A DNA stretch of 64,000 bases from NCBI RefSeq assembly GCF_009708175.1, contig NZ_WMBB01000022.1, positions 1 to 64,000 of the forward strand. The letters run 5' to 3'. This document shows, piece after piece, positions 42,824 through 51,121 of this stretch. Position numbers and translations under genes: made by a program. Position 1 is the first letter of the stretch. Every line of letters starts with the position of its first letter. Under the pieces are notes generated by a model. The model worked only from the letters and a program-made list of their open reading frames with translations, had not been told where the DNA came from and ran no database searches. The stretch is from Nocardia aurantiaca. Lineage in GTDB: Bacteria; Actinomycetota; Actinomycetes; Mycobacteriales; Mycobacteriaceae.

Positions 42824-43717
42824 TCATTCCAGCCCGCCGAAGAGATCATGTTCGCGACCGTCGGGGCCGAGCGGGCCGCGCTCACCACGCACCAGAATGT
42901 AATGCTCCTCCGGCAGCACCGGCTGGGCGACATCGTTCGACAGCGCGAACTCCCGGCCCGACGGGGCGACCGTGACCTGGGTGGCGTGGGCGCGAAGGGC
43001 GGCGCGTTTGGCCGACAGGGCATCGGACACGTCGATCGCGGTGGTCACCGATTCGGCGGAGACACAGGCCAATTCGCCGGTGTGCGGCAGCCGCCAGCCG
43101 CGCGGCAGCGCGCCCGGCAGCTGATCCACAGTGCGCCGCTTGAGCGCCTCGGTGTGCATGGACAGCGCGGCGCCGTCGGTGACCGTCCAGTACAGCTTCG
43201 GGACCGTCCAGCCCCGGTCCGACGCCGCGTGCACGGCCGCCATGGTGATCTCGTGCGCGCGAATGTGATCCGGATGCCCGTAGCCGCCGCGCGGGTCATA
43301 GCCGATCACCACACGCGGACGCAGCTCCAGGATCACCCGTACCAGCGCGTCGACCGCCGCCGGGCCGGAGTTCACGAAGGCGCGCGGGTTACGCGCCGAC
43401 GGCGTCCCGGCCATCCCGGAGTCCCGCCAGCGGCCCGCACCACCCAGGAAGCGCGGCACGCCGGCATCCAACTCGGCCAGCGCCCTGGTCAATTCGAGAA
43501 TCCGGTACCCGCCCAGCTGATCGGCCTGCCCGGCCACCAGGTGCGCGTAATCGTCCCCGATGACCTCGCCCTCCTCGCCCAGCGTGCAGGTCACGACGGT
43601 GACCGGGACGCCCCGCTTGCGGTAGTGGGCGATGGTGCCGCCGGTGGTGATGGACTCGTCGTCCGGATGCGCGTGCACCAGCAGCAGGCCGTGCCGGGAG
43701 GCGTCGAGCAGGTTCAC
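42824..43717 (-). CDS. mshB: GlcNAc-Ins deacetylase of mycothiol synthesis
   Basis: A 297-residue zinc deacetylase (LmbE/PIG-L family) removing acetate from 1-D-myo-inosityl-2-acetamido-2-deoxy-alpha-D-glucopyranoside, the second main step of mycothiol synthesis. The metal site is in HAHPDDE, with His17 and Asp20 as ligands and Asp19 as probable base. The third ligand His151 comes from GHPDHIRAHE (148-151). The start overlaps the lpqW stop by 4 bp (ATGA). The lpqW-mshB-membrane protein order follows M. tuberculosis. Confidence 0.95.
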   Translation of the reverse strand: MNLLDASRHGLLLVHAHPDDESITTGGTIAHYRKRGVPVTVVTCTLGEEGEVIGDDYAHLVAGQADQLGGYRILELTRALAELDAGVPRFLGGAGRWRDSGMAGTPSARNPRAFVNSGPAAVDALVRVILELRPRVVIGYDPRGGYGHPDHIRAHEITMAAVHAASDRGWTVPKLYWTVTDGAALSMHTEALKRRTVDQLPGALPRGWRLPHTGELACVSAESVTTAIDVSDALSAKRAALRAHATQVTVAPSGREFALSNDVAQPVLPEEHYILVRGERGPLGPDGREHDLFGGLE

Positions 43718-45486
43718 GGCAGCCTCCGCCAGTTGGCGGCATCACCGAAGATGCCGGTCTGGATGGCGCCGCTCAGCGAAGCACCGTCCACGCGCGGGCC
43801 CGCCGCCGCCACCTGGGTGTCCTGCACGATGGGCAGCACGGTCGCGAGCTCCCACAACTTCGGTTCGGTCTCACCGATCACCTTGCCCGCATCGATGCCG
43901 CGCAGGGCGGCGTCGATACCGGGCTGCAGGCTCGGATCACACACACCGGACAGGTTCGACGGGGACTTCTTGGCGCCGTCCGCCACGGTGGTGTCGGCGG
44001 TGTCGCCGGGCGGAGCCGCCGGCGTGCACCCGTAGCGCGACGCCAGCACCGTGGCCGGATCCTCGCCGGTGCGTTCCCAGCCGACCACGGCGTCGATCCC
44101 GCCGTCGGTCAGCTCCTTGCTGTACAGCTGCGCGGCGGTGACGCTGCTGACCATGACATCGATTCCGGCACTACGCAATTGGTCCGCCGCGGTATTGGCC
44201 ACCGCCAGCGTGGTGGTGTCGCCGTCCACCGCGCCGATCCGCACCGTCAGCGACTTGCCGTTCTTGGCCAGCGAACGCGGTTGCGGCGCGGGCGAAGTCG
44301 CCGACTGGGCAACGGGAGTCTCGGCGGCCCGGGCGAATCCGGCCGCGGCCAGCAGCCCGAACGCCTCCTCCTGACTGAGACGCGGCGGCTCGGTGGCGAC
44401 ATAGCCGGGATCCGAGGGCGAAAGCACCTGCGCCCGCACCGGTTCCACCCAACTGCCGGTCTGCGCGCCGACCGTGGCCAGCAGCACCGGATCCAGCAGC
44501 GCCAGCACCGCGCGTCGCACCCGGACATCGGACAGGTCACCGGCGCGGCCATTGAGCACCAGCTGCATTTCGCGAGACTGCGGCATCATGGCGGTGCGCA
44601 CCGACGGAATCGCCGCCAGCTGCGCCTGCAACGCCACCCCGCCGTGCACCAGCGCCATCTGCGCGTCCCCGACCCGCAGCGACTCGGCCACCTGTGCGGG
44701 AGTTCCGCCGCGCCGCAACAGAATCTGATCCGGTACCGCGGGCTGACCCCAGTACCGGTCATTGCGTTCCAGCAGAATTTCCTCGCGGCCGCGGTCCGCC
44801 TGCTTGATGCGGAACTGACCGCCCGAGATCCGGATGGTGTCGATGAGCCCCTGCTCGAAACCGGAGTCCTTCACCAGGTGCTGGGGCAGCAGATCCGCGA
44901 ACAGCTGCCGCCAACCCGGAAACGGCTGGGTCATGGTGACGGTCACCGTCTTACCGCCGGCCGAGGAACTGACGTCCGAGATCAACCGGTAGCCCGCGGG
45001 ATCCACCGCGCCCGGCTGCGTGATCATCTGCTGCCAGAGGTATCTGAAGTCCTCGGCGGCGATGGGCGCGCCGTCGGACCAGGACGCCTCGTTCTTGATC
45101 TGATAGGTGATGGTGAACGGCTCCTGCGCCGTCACATCCGCCGACACCATGAGAGCCGGATCCAGATTCCAGTCGGTGCCGCCCGGCACACCCGGCGTCG
45201 GACCGGGCCGGAACGGGCTCGGCAACACCATGGACGCGACGGCCGCCGTCGCCGGCGACTGCTGCGACCGCAGATGCGGATTGAACCCGATGCCGATATC
45301 GTCCACGGCCACCACGACCGAGTTCTTCCCCGGCTTGGCGGGCTGCGTCTTGGGACTGTCGGTCGACTCGATGGGCGGCGGCGGATTCGCGGTGCACCCG
45401 GTCGCAACCATCAGCAGGGCCGCCACCATCAACATCACCACACGCCACGATGCGCGCACCCGGGGCCCCGTTCTCACCTTCGGCAC
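43714..45486 (-). CDS. lpqW: LpqW-type lipoprotein (substrate-binding protein fold)
   Basis: A 590-residue exported lipoprotein of the peptide/nickel ABC-transporter substrate-binding family. In mycobacteria it has no transport partner; it steers PIM intermediates towards lipomannan and lipoarabinomannan. The signal peptide ends in lipobox VATGC with Cys31. Family landmarks are NLDPALMVSADVTAQEPFTITYQI, WSDGAPIAAEDFRYLW and PGYVATEPPRLS. The start is uncertain between GTG codons at 45486 and 45477. It is coupled to mshB, and PimE-type enzymes, its pathway neighbours, lie 3 kb away. Confidence 0.9.
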   Translation of the reverse strand: MPKVRTGPRVRASWRVVMLMVAALLMVATGCTANPPPPIESTDSPKTQPAKPGKNSVVVAVDDIGIGFNPHLRSQQSPATAAVASMVLPSPFRPGPTPGVPGGTDWNLDPALMVSADVTAQEPFTITYQIKNEASWSDGAPIAAEDFRYLWQQMITQPGAVDPAGYRLISDVSSSAGGKTVTVTMTQPFPGWRQLFADLLPQHLVKDSGFEQGLIDTIRISGGQFRIKQADRGREEILLERNDRYWGQPAVPDQILLRRGGTPAQVAESLRVGDAQMALVHGGVALQAQLAAIPSVRTAMMPQSREMQLVLNGRAGDLSDVRVRRAVLALLDPVLLATVGAQTGSWVEPVRAQVLSPSDPGYVATEPPRLSQEEAFGLLAAAGFARAAETPVAQSATSPAPQPRSLAKNGKSLTVRIGAVDGDTTTLAVANTAADQLRSAGIDVMVSSVTAAQLYSKELTDGGIDAVVGWERTGEDPATVLASRYGCTPAAPPGDTADTTVADGAKKSPSNLSGVCDPSLQPGIDAALRGIDAGKVIGETEPKLWELATVLPIVQDTQVAAAGPRVDGASLSGAIQTGIFGDAANWRRLP

Positions 45487-45620
45487 TTTACTGGATCCAC
45501 TTTCCAAGGCCCGGCCGTCAACGGCGCCCGCATGGTGTCCGCCGCCCGAGCGACGAACGACGGGCACCATGCCGGGTGATCACAGCTCGCCGCCACTGAC
45601 ACTCTCTCGATTTCCCCGAA

Positions 45621-45737
45621 CAGCACCTGCAGGTTCGCGGCCCGCCCCGATCCTGGACTGCGCTCCGCCTCCCCGCGCTCGGATCGGGGGACCGAACGGC
45701 TCCATGGACCCGCGCCTTGGCCGGAGCGAAGCGGAGG
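45621..45737. repeat. Family A dispersed repeat between lpqW and typA
   Basis: GCAGGTTCGCGGCCCGCC and CGATCCTGGACTGCG on the left are followed by CGGATCGGGGGACCGAACGGCTCCATGG and then GCCGGAGCGAAGCGGAGGC. The words match the copies at 0.4, 12.9 and 19.8 kb. The last bases touch the typA stop codon. No gene is seen in the 251-bp gap. Confidence 0.7.
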
Positions 45738-47636
45738 CTAGTTCGACACAGCGCGGTCGCGGGCCTTGCGGCGGGAGATTTCGCGCTGGCGGTCGTTGGC
45801 GTTCAGGATGACCTTGCGCACACGCACGATCTCCGGGGTCACCTCGACACACTCGTCGGCGGCGCAGAACTCCATGGCGCCTTCGAGATCCAACTGCAGC
45901 GGCTTGGCCAGAGTCTCGAGCACGTCACCGGTGGCGGACCGCATATTGGTCAGCTTCTTCTCGCGGGTGACGTTGATGTCGAGGTCCTCGGCGCGCGGGT
46001 TGATGCCGACCACGTGGCCCTCGTAGGTGTCGGCGCCCGGCTCCACGAAGAACTGGCCGCGGTCGGCCAGCTGGATCATGGCGAACGGGGTGACCGAGCC
46101 CGAGCGGTCGGAGACCAGCGAACCGGTGTGGCGGGCGCGGATCTCACCGGCCCACGGGGCGTAGCCGTCGAATACGGCGTTGGCGATGCCGGTGCCGCGG
46201 GTCTCGGTGAGGAAGTCGGTGCGGAAACCGATCAGACCGCGCGAGGGGACGATGAACTCCATGCGCACCCACCCCGCGGAGTGGTTGCTCATCTGGACCA
46301 TCTTGCCCTTGCGAGCAGCCAGCAGCTGGGTGACGGCGCCCAGGTACTCGTCCGGGCAGTCAATGGTCAGCTCTTCGAAGGGCTCATGCACCTTGCCGTC
46401 GACCTGCTTGGTGACCACCTGCGGCTTGCCGACGGTCAGCTCGAAGCCCTCGCGGCGCATCTGCTCGACCAGGATGGCCAGCGCCAGCTCACCACGGCCC
46501 TGCACCTCCCAGGCGTCCGGGCGGCCGATGTCGAGCACGCGCAGCGACACATTGCCGACCAGCTCCTGGTCCAGGCGCGACTTCACCATGCGGGCGGTCA
46601 GCTTGTGGCCCTGCACCCGGCCGACCAGCGGCGAGGTGTTGGTGCCGATCGTCACCGAGATGGCGGGCTCGTCGACGGTGATGCGCGGCAGCGCGACCGG
46701 GTTGTCGACGTCGGCGAGGGTGTCGCCGATCATGATGTCCGGGATGCCCGCGATGGCGACGATGTCACCGGCCACGGCCTCCTCGCCGGGCTGACGCTCG
46801 ACGCCGATGGTCTTGAGCAGCTCGGTGATCTTGACGGTCTTGACGCCGTCACCGTGCATCCAGGCGACGTTCTGGCCCTTCTTCAGGGTGCCGTTGTGGA
46901 TGCGCACCAGGCCGATGCGGCCCAGGAACGGGGAGGCGTCGAGGTTGGTGACGTGCGCCTGCAGCGCCGCGTTCGGGTCGCCCTTGGGGGCGGGGACGTA
47001 CTTCATGAGGACCTCGAACAGCTCGTCGAGGTTCTCCGCGTCCGGCACCTGGCCATTCTCGGGGCGGCTGGTGGAGGCCACGCCCGCGCGGCCGGAGGCG
47101 TAGAGCACGGGCAGGTCGAGGGCCAGCTCGGCGGCTTCGGAGGCCTCGTCATCGAGGTCGGAGGCCAGGTCCAGCAGCAGGTCGTGGGATTCCTCGACGA
47201 CCTCCTCGATGCGGGCGTCCGGGCGGTCGGTCTTGTTGACCACCAGGATCACCGGCAGCGAGGCGGCGAGAGCCTTGCGCAGCACGAAACGGGTCTGCGG
47301 CAGCGGACCCTCGGACGCGTCGACGAGCAGCACGACGCCGTCCACCATGGACAGGCCGCGCTCGACCTCACCACCGAAGTCAGCGTGGCCGGGGGTGTCG
47401 ATGACATTGATGACGGTGACCGATCCGTCGGCGTTATGCCGGTGAACAGCGGTGTTCTTGGCGAGAATGGTGATGCCCTTCTCGCGCTCGAGGTCACCGG
47501 AGTCCATCACTCGGTCGACGAGCTCGGCTCGTTCGGCGAACGCACCGGATTGCCGGAGCATGGCGTCGACCAGTGTTGTCTTGCCGTGGTCGACGTGCGC
47601 CACGATGGCGACGTTGCGGAACTCGACAGACGACAC
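45738..47636 (-). CDS. typA: Ribosome-associated translational GTPase TypA/BipA
   Basis: A 632-residue GTPase of the EF-G-like family involved in ribosome assembly and stress adaptation. The G domain has AHVDHGKT (13-20), the switch EREKGITI, DTPGHADF and NKTDRPDA. Domains II and III and the BipA-specific C-terminal region (NHSAGWVRMEFIVPSRGLIGFRTDFLTETRGTG) are complete. I chose the GTG at 47636 because AGGAGG lies 8 bases upstream. It corresponds to M. tuberculosis Rv1165. Confidence 0.96.
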   Translation of the reverse strand: MSSVEFRNVAIVAHVDHGKTTLVDAMLRQSGAFAERAELVDRVMDSGDLEREKGITILAKNTAVHRHNADGSVTVINVIDTPGHADFGGEVERGLSMVDGVVLLVDASEGPLPQTRFVLRKALAASLPVILVVNKTDRPDARIEEVVEESHDLLLDLASDLDDEASEAAELALDLPVLYASGRAGVASTSRPENGQVPDAENLDELFEVLMKYVPAPKGDPNAALQAHVTNLDASPFLGRIGLVRIHNGTLKKGQNVAWMHGDGVKTVKITELLKTIGVERQPGEEAVAGDIVAIAGIPDIMIGDTLADVDNPVALPRITVDEPAISVTIGTNTSPLVGRVQGHKLTARMVKSRLDQELVGNVSLRVLDIGRPDAWEVQGRGELALAILVEQMRREGFELTVGKPQVVTKQVDGKVHEPFEELTIDCPDEYLGAVTQLLAARKGKMVQMSNHSAGWVRMEFIVPSRGLIGFRTDFLTETRGTGIANAVFDGYAPWAGEIRARHTGSLVSDRSGSVTPFAMIQLADRGQFFVEPGADTYEGHVVGINPRAEDLDINVTREKKLTNMRSATGDVLETLAKPLQLDLEGAMEFCAADECVEVTPEIVRVRKVILNANDRQREISRRKARDRAVSN

Positions 47637-47786
47637 GTTTGATTCCTCCTGGTGAAAAAGTCTGATGCCGACCCGGATGGGTCTCATGCGTGGGGCTGCC
47701 TACTTCGAGACATGGCGAACTCCACCGGGCATGCGGCGCGCTACACATTACCGGCCGCACTTCCTCACCTGTTCAATGGGCTGAGG

Positions 47787-47805
47787 TTAGGTTAAGCTAA
47801 CCAAC
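47787..47805 (+). promoter_or_regulatory. IdeR/DtxR iron box directly before a small gene
   Basis: TTAGGTTAAGCTAACCAAC matches the 19-bp IdeR consensus TTAGGTTAGGCTAACCTAA at 16 positions, with the palindromic core GGTTA/TAACC intact. Its last base touches the ATG at 47806, so a bound repressor would cover the start of the transcript. IdeR represses when iron is plentiful, so the gene should be on during iron starvation. Confidence 0.75.
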
Positions 47806-47982
47806 ATGGGCAAGGTGAAGGCGAAGGACGTCTCCGGTCTGAAGCCGAAGAAGAAATGCTGCCGCAAGAAGACGCGGTGCGTGAAATGCCCTGTGGTCAT
47901 CATACGTATGAAGAAGGCCGAGGCCGCCGGCTGCCATGGCAAGGAACTGAAGAAGTGCCTGAAAGTCGCGCGCGCTGCGTGA
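47806..47982 (+). CDS. 58-aa Cys/Lys-rich protein under an iron box
   Basis: Fifty-eight residues, 20 of them Lys or Arg, with six Cys: Cys18-Cys19, Cys25-x2-Cys28, Cys43 and Cys51. The block KKCCRKKTRCVKCPVV is arranged like a metal-binding knuckle, and the C-terminal part looks helical (ELKKCLKVARAA). It begins with an ATG directly after the iron box, so the transcript may be leaderless or nearly so. Similar small CC-x5-C-x2-CPVV proteins occur in other actinobacteria as far as I recall, without an assigned function. Metal or nucleic-acid binding is inferred from composition. phhB follows 20 bp later. Confidence 0.8.
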   Translation: MGKVKAKDVSGLKPKKKCCRKKTRCVKCPVVIIRMKKAEAAGCHGKELKKCLKVARAA

Positions 47983-48002
47983 ATCCGGAGTAGACCGGAT
48001 TC

Positions 48003-48296
48003 ATGAGTACTGCGCTGCTCTCCGACGACGACATCGCCAAGGCCCTCACCGAACTGCCCGACTGGGCCCGCGAAGGCGACAGCATCAGGCGCACCATCGA
48101 GGCCTCGTCGTTCCTGGCCGGCATCGAACTGGTACGGCGGGTGGCCGCCGCGGCCGAGGTCGCCGATCACCATCCCGATATCGATATCCGCTGGCGGCGG
48201 GTCACTTTCACGCTGTCCACCCACTCCGCGGGCGGCCTCACGGCACGGGATATGGCTCTTGCTCGCGAGATCGATCGACTGCACGCTCAGGGCTGA
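48003..48296 (+). CDS. phhB: Pterin-4-alpha-carbinolamine dehydratase
   Basis: A 97-residue single-domain enzyme that dehydrates 4a-hydroxytetrahydropterin. The family signature is the double histidine in VADHHPDIDIRW, preceded by LPDWAREGDSIRRTIEASSFLAGIELVRRVA. The length is typical. It lies 20 bp downstream of the small Cys-rich gene and may share its iron-responsive transcript. Its 3' end overlaps the convergent mannosyltransferase gene by 59 bp. It corresponds to M. tuberculosis Rv1159A. Confidence 0.93.
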   Translation: MSTALLSDDDIAKALTELPDWAREGDSIRRTIEASSFLAGIELVRRVAAAAEVADHHPDIDIRWRRVTFTLSTHSAGGLTARDMALAREIDRLHAQG

Positions 48297-49458
48297 GCCG
48301 CCCGGCCCGGATGATCCACGCATAGAGGACCAGCACGCCGATCACATTGGCCGCGCCCAGCCAGGACAGATAGCCCGGGCGCGAGATGTCCCACATCGAT
48401 TTCTGGAGCGTTCCCAGCACGAACGGCACGCCGATCACCGTTGTGACCAGCCAGAATCCTGCCATGACGCGTGCACCGGGGGCCTCGCGCAGCGGGCCGT
48501 GGAGCAGCCACAGCATCGTCGGCACCAGCCACACCCAGTGATGCGACCAGGAGATCGGCGAGGCCATCAAGCCGAACAGCTGCACGATGATGAGCGTGCC
48601 CAGCCGGTCGTCGAAACGCAATGCGCGCCAGGCGAAGAACGCGAGCACGGCCGTCACCAGCACGGACGTCTTCCATAACAGGCCGGAGCCCACGTCGTGC
48701 CCGGCCAGGCGGGTGAGCGCGCCGCGCAGCGACTGATTGATCACCGAACCGACCGGCCCGATGCGATGTGGATCGCCGACAAGTTCCCCGAAGTACCTAC
48801 CGGTCTCACCGGGCGTGAGCAGGTAGGTCACGCCGATGGTCCCGAGGAAGGCCGCCGCCGAACAGATCACCGCGAGCCACCGCCGCCGGGCCGTGAAATA
48901 CAGCCCGGTCACGGCCGGGGTCAGCTTGACCCCGGCCGCCAAACCGACCAGCGTGCCCGACACCCACCAGCGGGTACTGCGCACCGCGACCATGGCCGAC
49001 AGCACCAGGAACACGTTCACCTGGCCGTAGTCGAGGGTGGACCGCACCGGTTCCAGCCACATGCCTGCCGCGGTCCACGCCACCGCGGCGGTACGCCACG
49101 ACTGCTCGCGCATGGCCTCGCGGCCCACCATCATCTCCAGTGAGATCCACACCACGCCGAACAGCGCCGCGACCGTGGCCAGCAGCCATCCGACGGCCAC
49201 CACGTCGAACGGCAGGTAATGCAGCGGGTACAAGACGAGCGCCGCGAACGGCGGATAGGTGAACGGCAGCGGAAATTGCGGTGATCTACTGGAATCGGTC
49301 CAGTCGTAGAGGTTTCCGCGGAACAGGTTCGCGGCCCCCTCCACGTAGACGTGCAGGTCCACGAGGATCAGGTCGCCGGGCCAGAACAGCGCCCACAGCA
49401 GGCGAACCAGCACCGAAACGCCGAGCGCGGCGGCAGCCAGGCGGAAACGTCGAGTCAC
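48238..49458 (-). CDS. pimE: PimE-type polyprenol-phosphate-mannose alpha-1,2-mannosyltransferase, copy 1
   Basis: A 406-residue polytopic GT-C glycosyltransferase of family GT87. PimE adds an alpha-1,2-mannose to phosphatidylinositol mannosides from polyprenyl-phosphomannose on the outer face of the membrane. The catalytic Asp lies in the first extracytoplasmic loop (LVDLHVYVEGAANLF), followed by FPLPFTYPPFAALVLYPLHYLPF and about ten membrane helices. GTG start at 49458. It overlaps phhB by 59 bp tail to tail. A close paralogue lies 151 bp upstream on the same strand; the position fits M. tuberculosis Rv1159. Confidence 0.9.
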   Translation of the reverse strand: MTRRFRLAAAALGVSVLVRLLWALFWPGDLILVDLHVYVEGAANLFRGNLYDWTDSSRSPQFPLPFTYPPFAALVLYPLHYLPFDVVAVGWLLATVAALFGVVWISLEMMVGREAMREQSWRTAAVAWTAAGMWLEPVRSTLDYGQVNVFLVLSAMVAVRSTRWWVSGTLVGLAAGVKLTPAVTGLYFTARRRWLAVICSAAAFLGTIGVTYLLTPGETGRYFGELVGDPHRIGPVGSVINQSLRGALTRLAGHDVGSGLLWKTSVLVTAVLAFFAWRALRFDDRLGTLIIVQLFGLMASPISWSHHWVWLVPTMLWLLHGPLREAPGARVMAGFWLVTTVIGVPFVLGTLQKSMWDISRPGYLSWLGAANVIGVLVLYAWIIRAGRLSPERAVDRSREQEPYPVP

Positions 49459-49609
49459 AATACGGACTTTCGGGTCGGGTGGAGCTCACCGACCGGAGTT
49501 CACGGCTGGCGAATGTGGCTTGCGGGCTGCCGACAACGCTAGTCGCACAATGGAATACGCCGCGGCCCTAAGATTCGGGGCATTGCGGACCCCCGCCGCA
49601 CGCGCTATG

Positions 49610-50827
49610 TCACCGGCCGATCGGCTCGCGCTCGCGAGGGCGATCGACCCGACGCCCGGAGTTGAGCCGGCCCGCCCGGATGATCCAGACATAGAGGGCC
49701 AGCACGCCGATCGCGTCCACCGCCCCCAGCCAGGCCAGAATGCCCGGCCGCGAGATGGTCCAGATCGAGTCCTGGAAGAAGCCCAGCACCCAGGGCACGC
49801 CGATGAGCGTGACCACCAGCCAGTACCCGGCCAGCACCCACGCGCCCGCCGCCCGCCGCAGCGGGCCGTAGAGCAGCCACAGGATCACCGGAATGAGCCA
49901 GATCCAGTGGTGCGACCACGAGATGGGCGAGACCATCAGCCCGAACAACTGCACGATGATCAGCGTGCCCAGTCGATCGTCGGAATCCAGTGCACGCCAG
50001 GCGAAGAAGGCCAGTACGGCCGTGATCAGCGCCGCCGCGATCCACACCGGCCCGGACACCACGTCGTGGCCGAGCAGGCGGCTGAGCGCGCCGCGCAGCG
50101 ACTGATTGGTCGACGAGCCGACCGGCCCGATGCGGTGCGCGTCGCCGAGCAGCTCACGGAAGTACTTGTCGGTCTCACCGGGGCTGAACAGATGCGTCAG
50201 CAGGATGGTCCCGAAGAAGACCACCGCCGACCAGACCGCCGTCAACCAGCGCTTGCGGGCCGCGAAATACAGCCCGGTGACCGCCGGGGTCAGCTTGATA
50301 CCGGCCGCCACGCCGACCAGCGTGCCCGACACCCACCACCGGGCGCTGCGCACCGCGAGCATGGCCAACAGCACGAGGAACACATTGACCTGGCCGTAGT
50401 CCAGGGTGGTCCGCACCGGTTCCAGCCACATGCCGATCGCGGTCCACGCCACCGCGGCCGTGCGCCAGGACCGTTCACGCATGGCCTCGGTCCCGACCAG
50501 CATCTCGAGCGAGAACCACACCACGCCGAACAGCGCCGCGACCGTGGCCAGCAGCCATCCGATGGCTACCATGCTGAACGGAAGGAAATGCAGTGGATAG
50601 AAGACCAGGGCCGCGAAGGGCGGATACGTGAACGGCAGCGGAAAGTCCGGTGTCTTGCTGGAATCGGTGTACTCGTAGAGGTGGCCGCTGCCCAGATTCG
50701 CCGAGCCGTCCACATAGACGTGCAGGTCCACGAAGTTCATGCCATTGGGCAACAGCAGCACCCACGCCAGACGGGCCAGCACCGAAATGCCCAGTGCCGC
50801 GGCGGCCATGTGGAAGTGTCGACTCAC
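49610..50827 (-). CDS. PimE-type mannosyltransferase, copy 2 (tandem paralogue)
   Basis: A 405-residue paralogue of the preceding gene, alignable over its whole length at both protein and DNA level. It has FVDLHVYVDGSANLGSGHLYEY with the candidate catalytic Asp, FPLPFTYPPFAALVFYPLHFLPF, RSTRWW/RSARWW and MVSPISWSHHWIWLIP. I use the GTG at 50827, which aligns with the start of copy 1; a further in-frame start at 50869 exists. The regions upstream of both copies share GACAA...CGTAGTCGCACA...GCCGCG, so the duplication included the promoter. One copy may act on a later mannose of PIM or LM. Confidence 0.88.
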   Translation of the reverse strand: MSRHFHMAAAALGISVLARLAWVLLLPNGMNFVDLHVYVDGSANLGSGHLYEYTDSSKTPDFPLPFTYPPFAALVFYPLHFLPFSMVAIGWLLATVAALFGVVWFSLEMLVGTEAMRERSWRTAAVAWTAIGMWLEPVRTTLDYGQVNVFLVLLAMLAVRSARWWVSGTLVGVAAGIKLTPAVTGLYFAARKRWLTAVWSAVVFFGTILLTHLFSPGETDKYFRELLGDAHRIGPVGSSTNQSLRGALSRLLGHDVVSGPVWIAAALITAVLAFFAWRALDSDDRLGTLIIVQLFGLMVSPISWSHHWIWLIPVILWLLYGPLRRAAGAWVLAGYWLVVTLIGVPWVLGFFQDSIWTISRPGILAWLGAVDAIGVLALYVWIIRAGRLNSGRRVDRPREREPIGR

Positions 50828-51121
50828 GGCACTGTCTTTCAGCTCGGGCGGGTCACCGGCCGAGGGCACGGCTGGCGAATGCGGCTCGCGGGTTTCGCTA
50901 ATACGGCGTTACGGCCGCGACAAGCGTAGTCGCACAGTCGAATGTGCCGCGCAGCGCGGACCCCGATCTGTAACATTTGCATCACTGACCACATCTGTAA
51001 CACGTAATCCGACGGTCCGTTCGATAGCGTCAGCTGATCTAGTTCGCCAAGATCACACTGCGGCTGTACAACACGGCAGCCCGGTCCCTAGAGTGGCGCG
51101 GAGCGATGGCTCCATCGCCGT

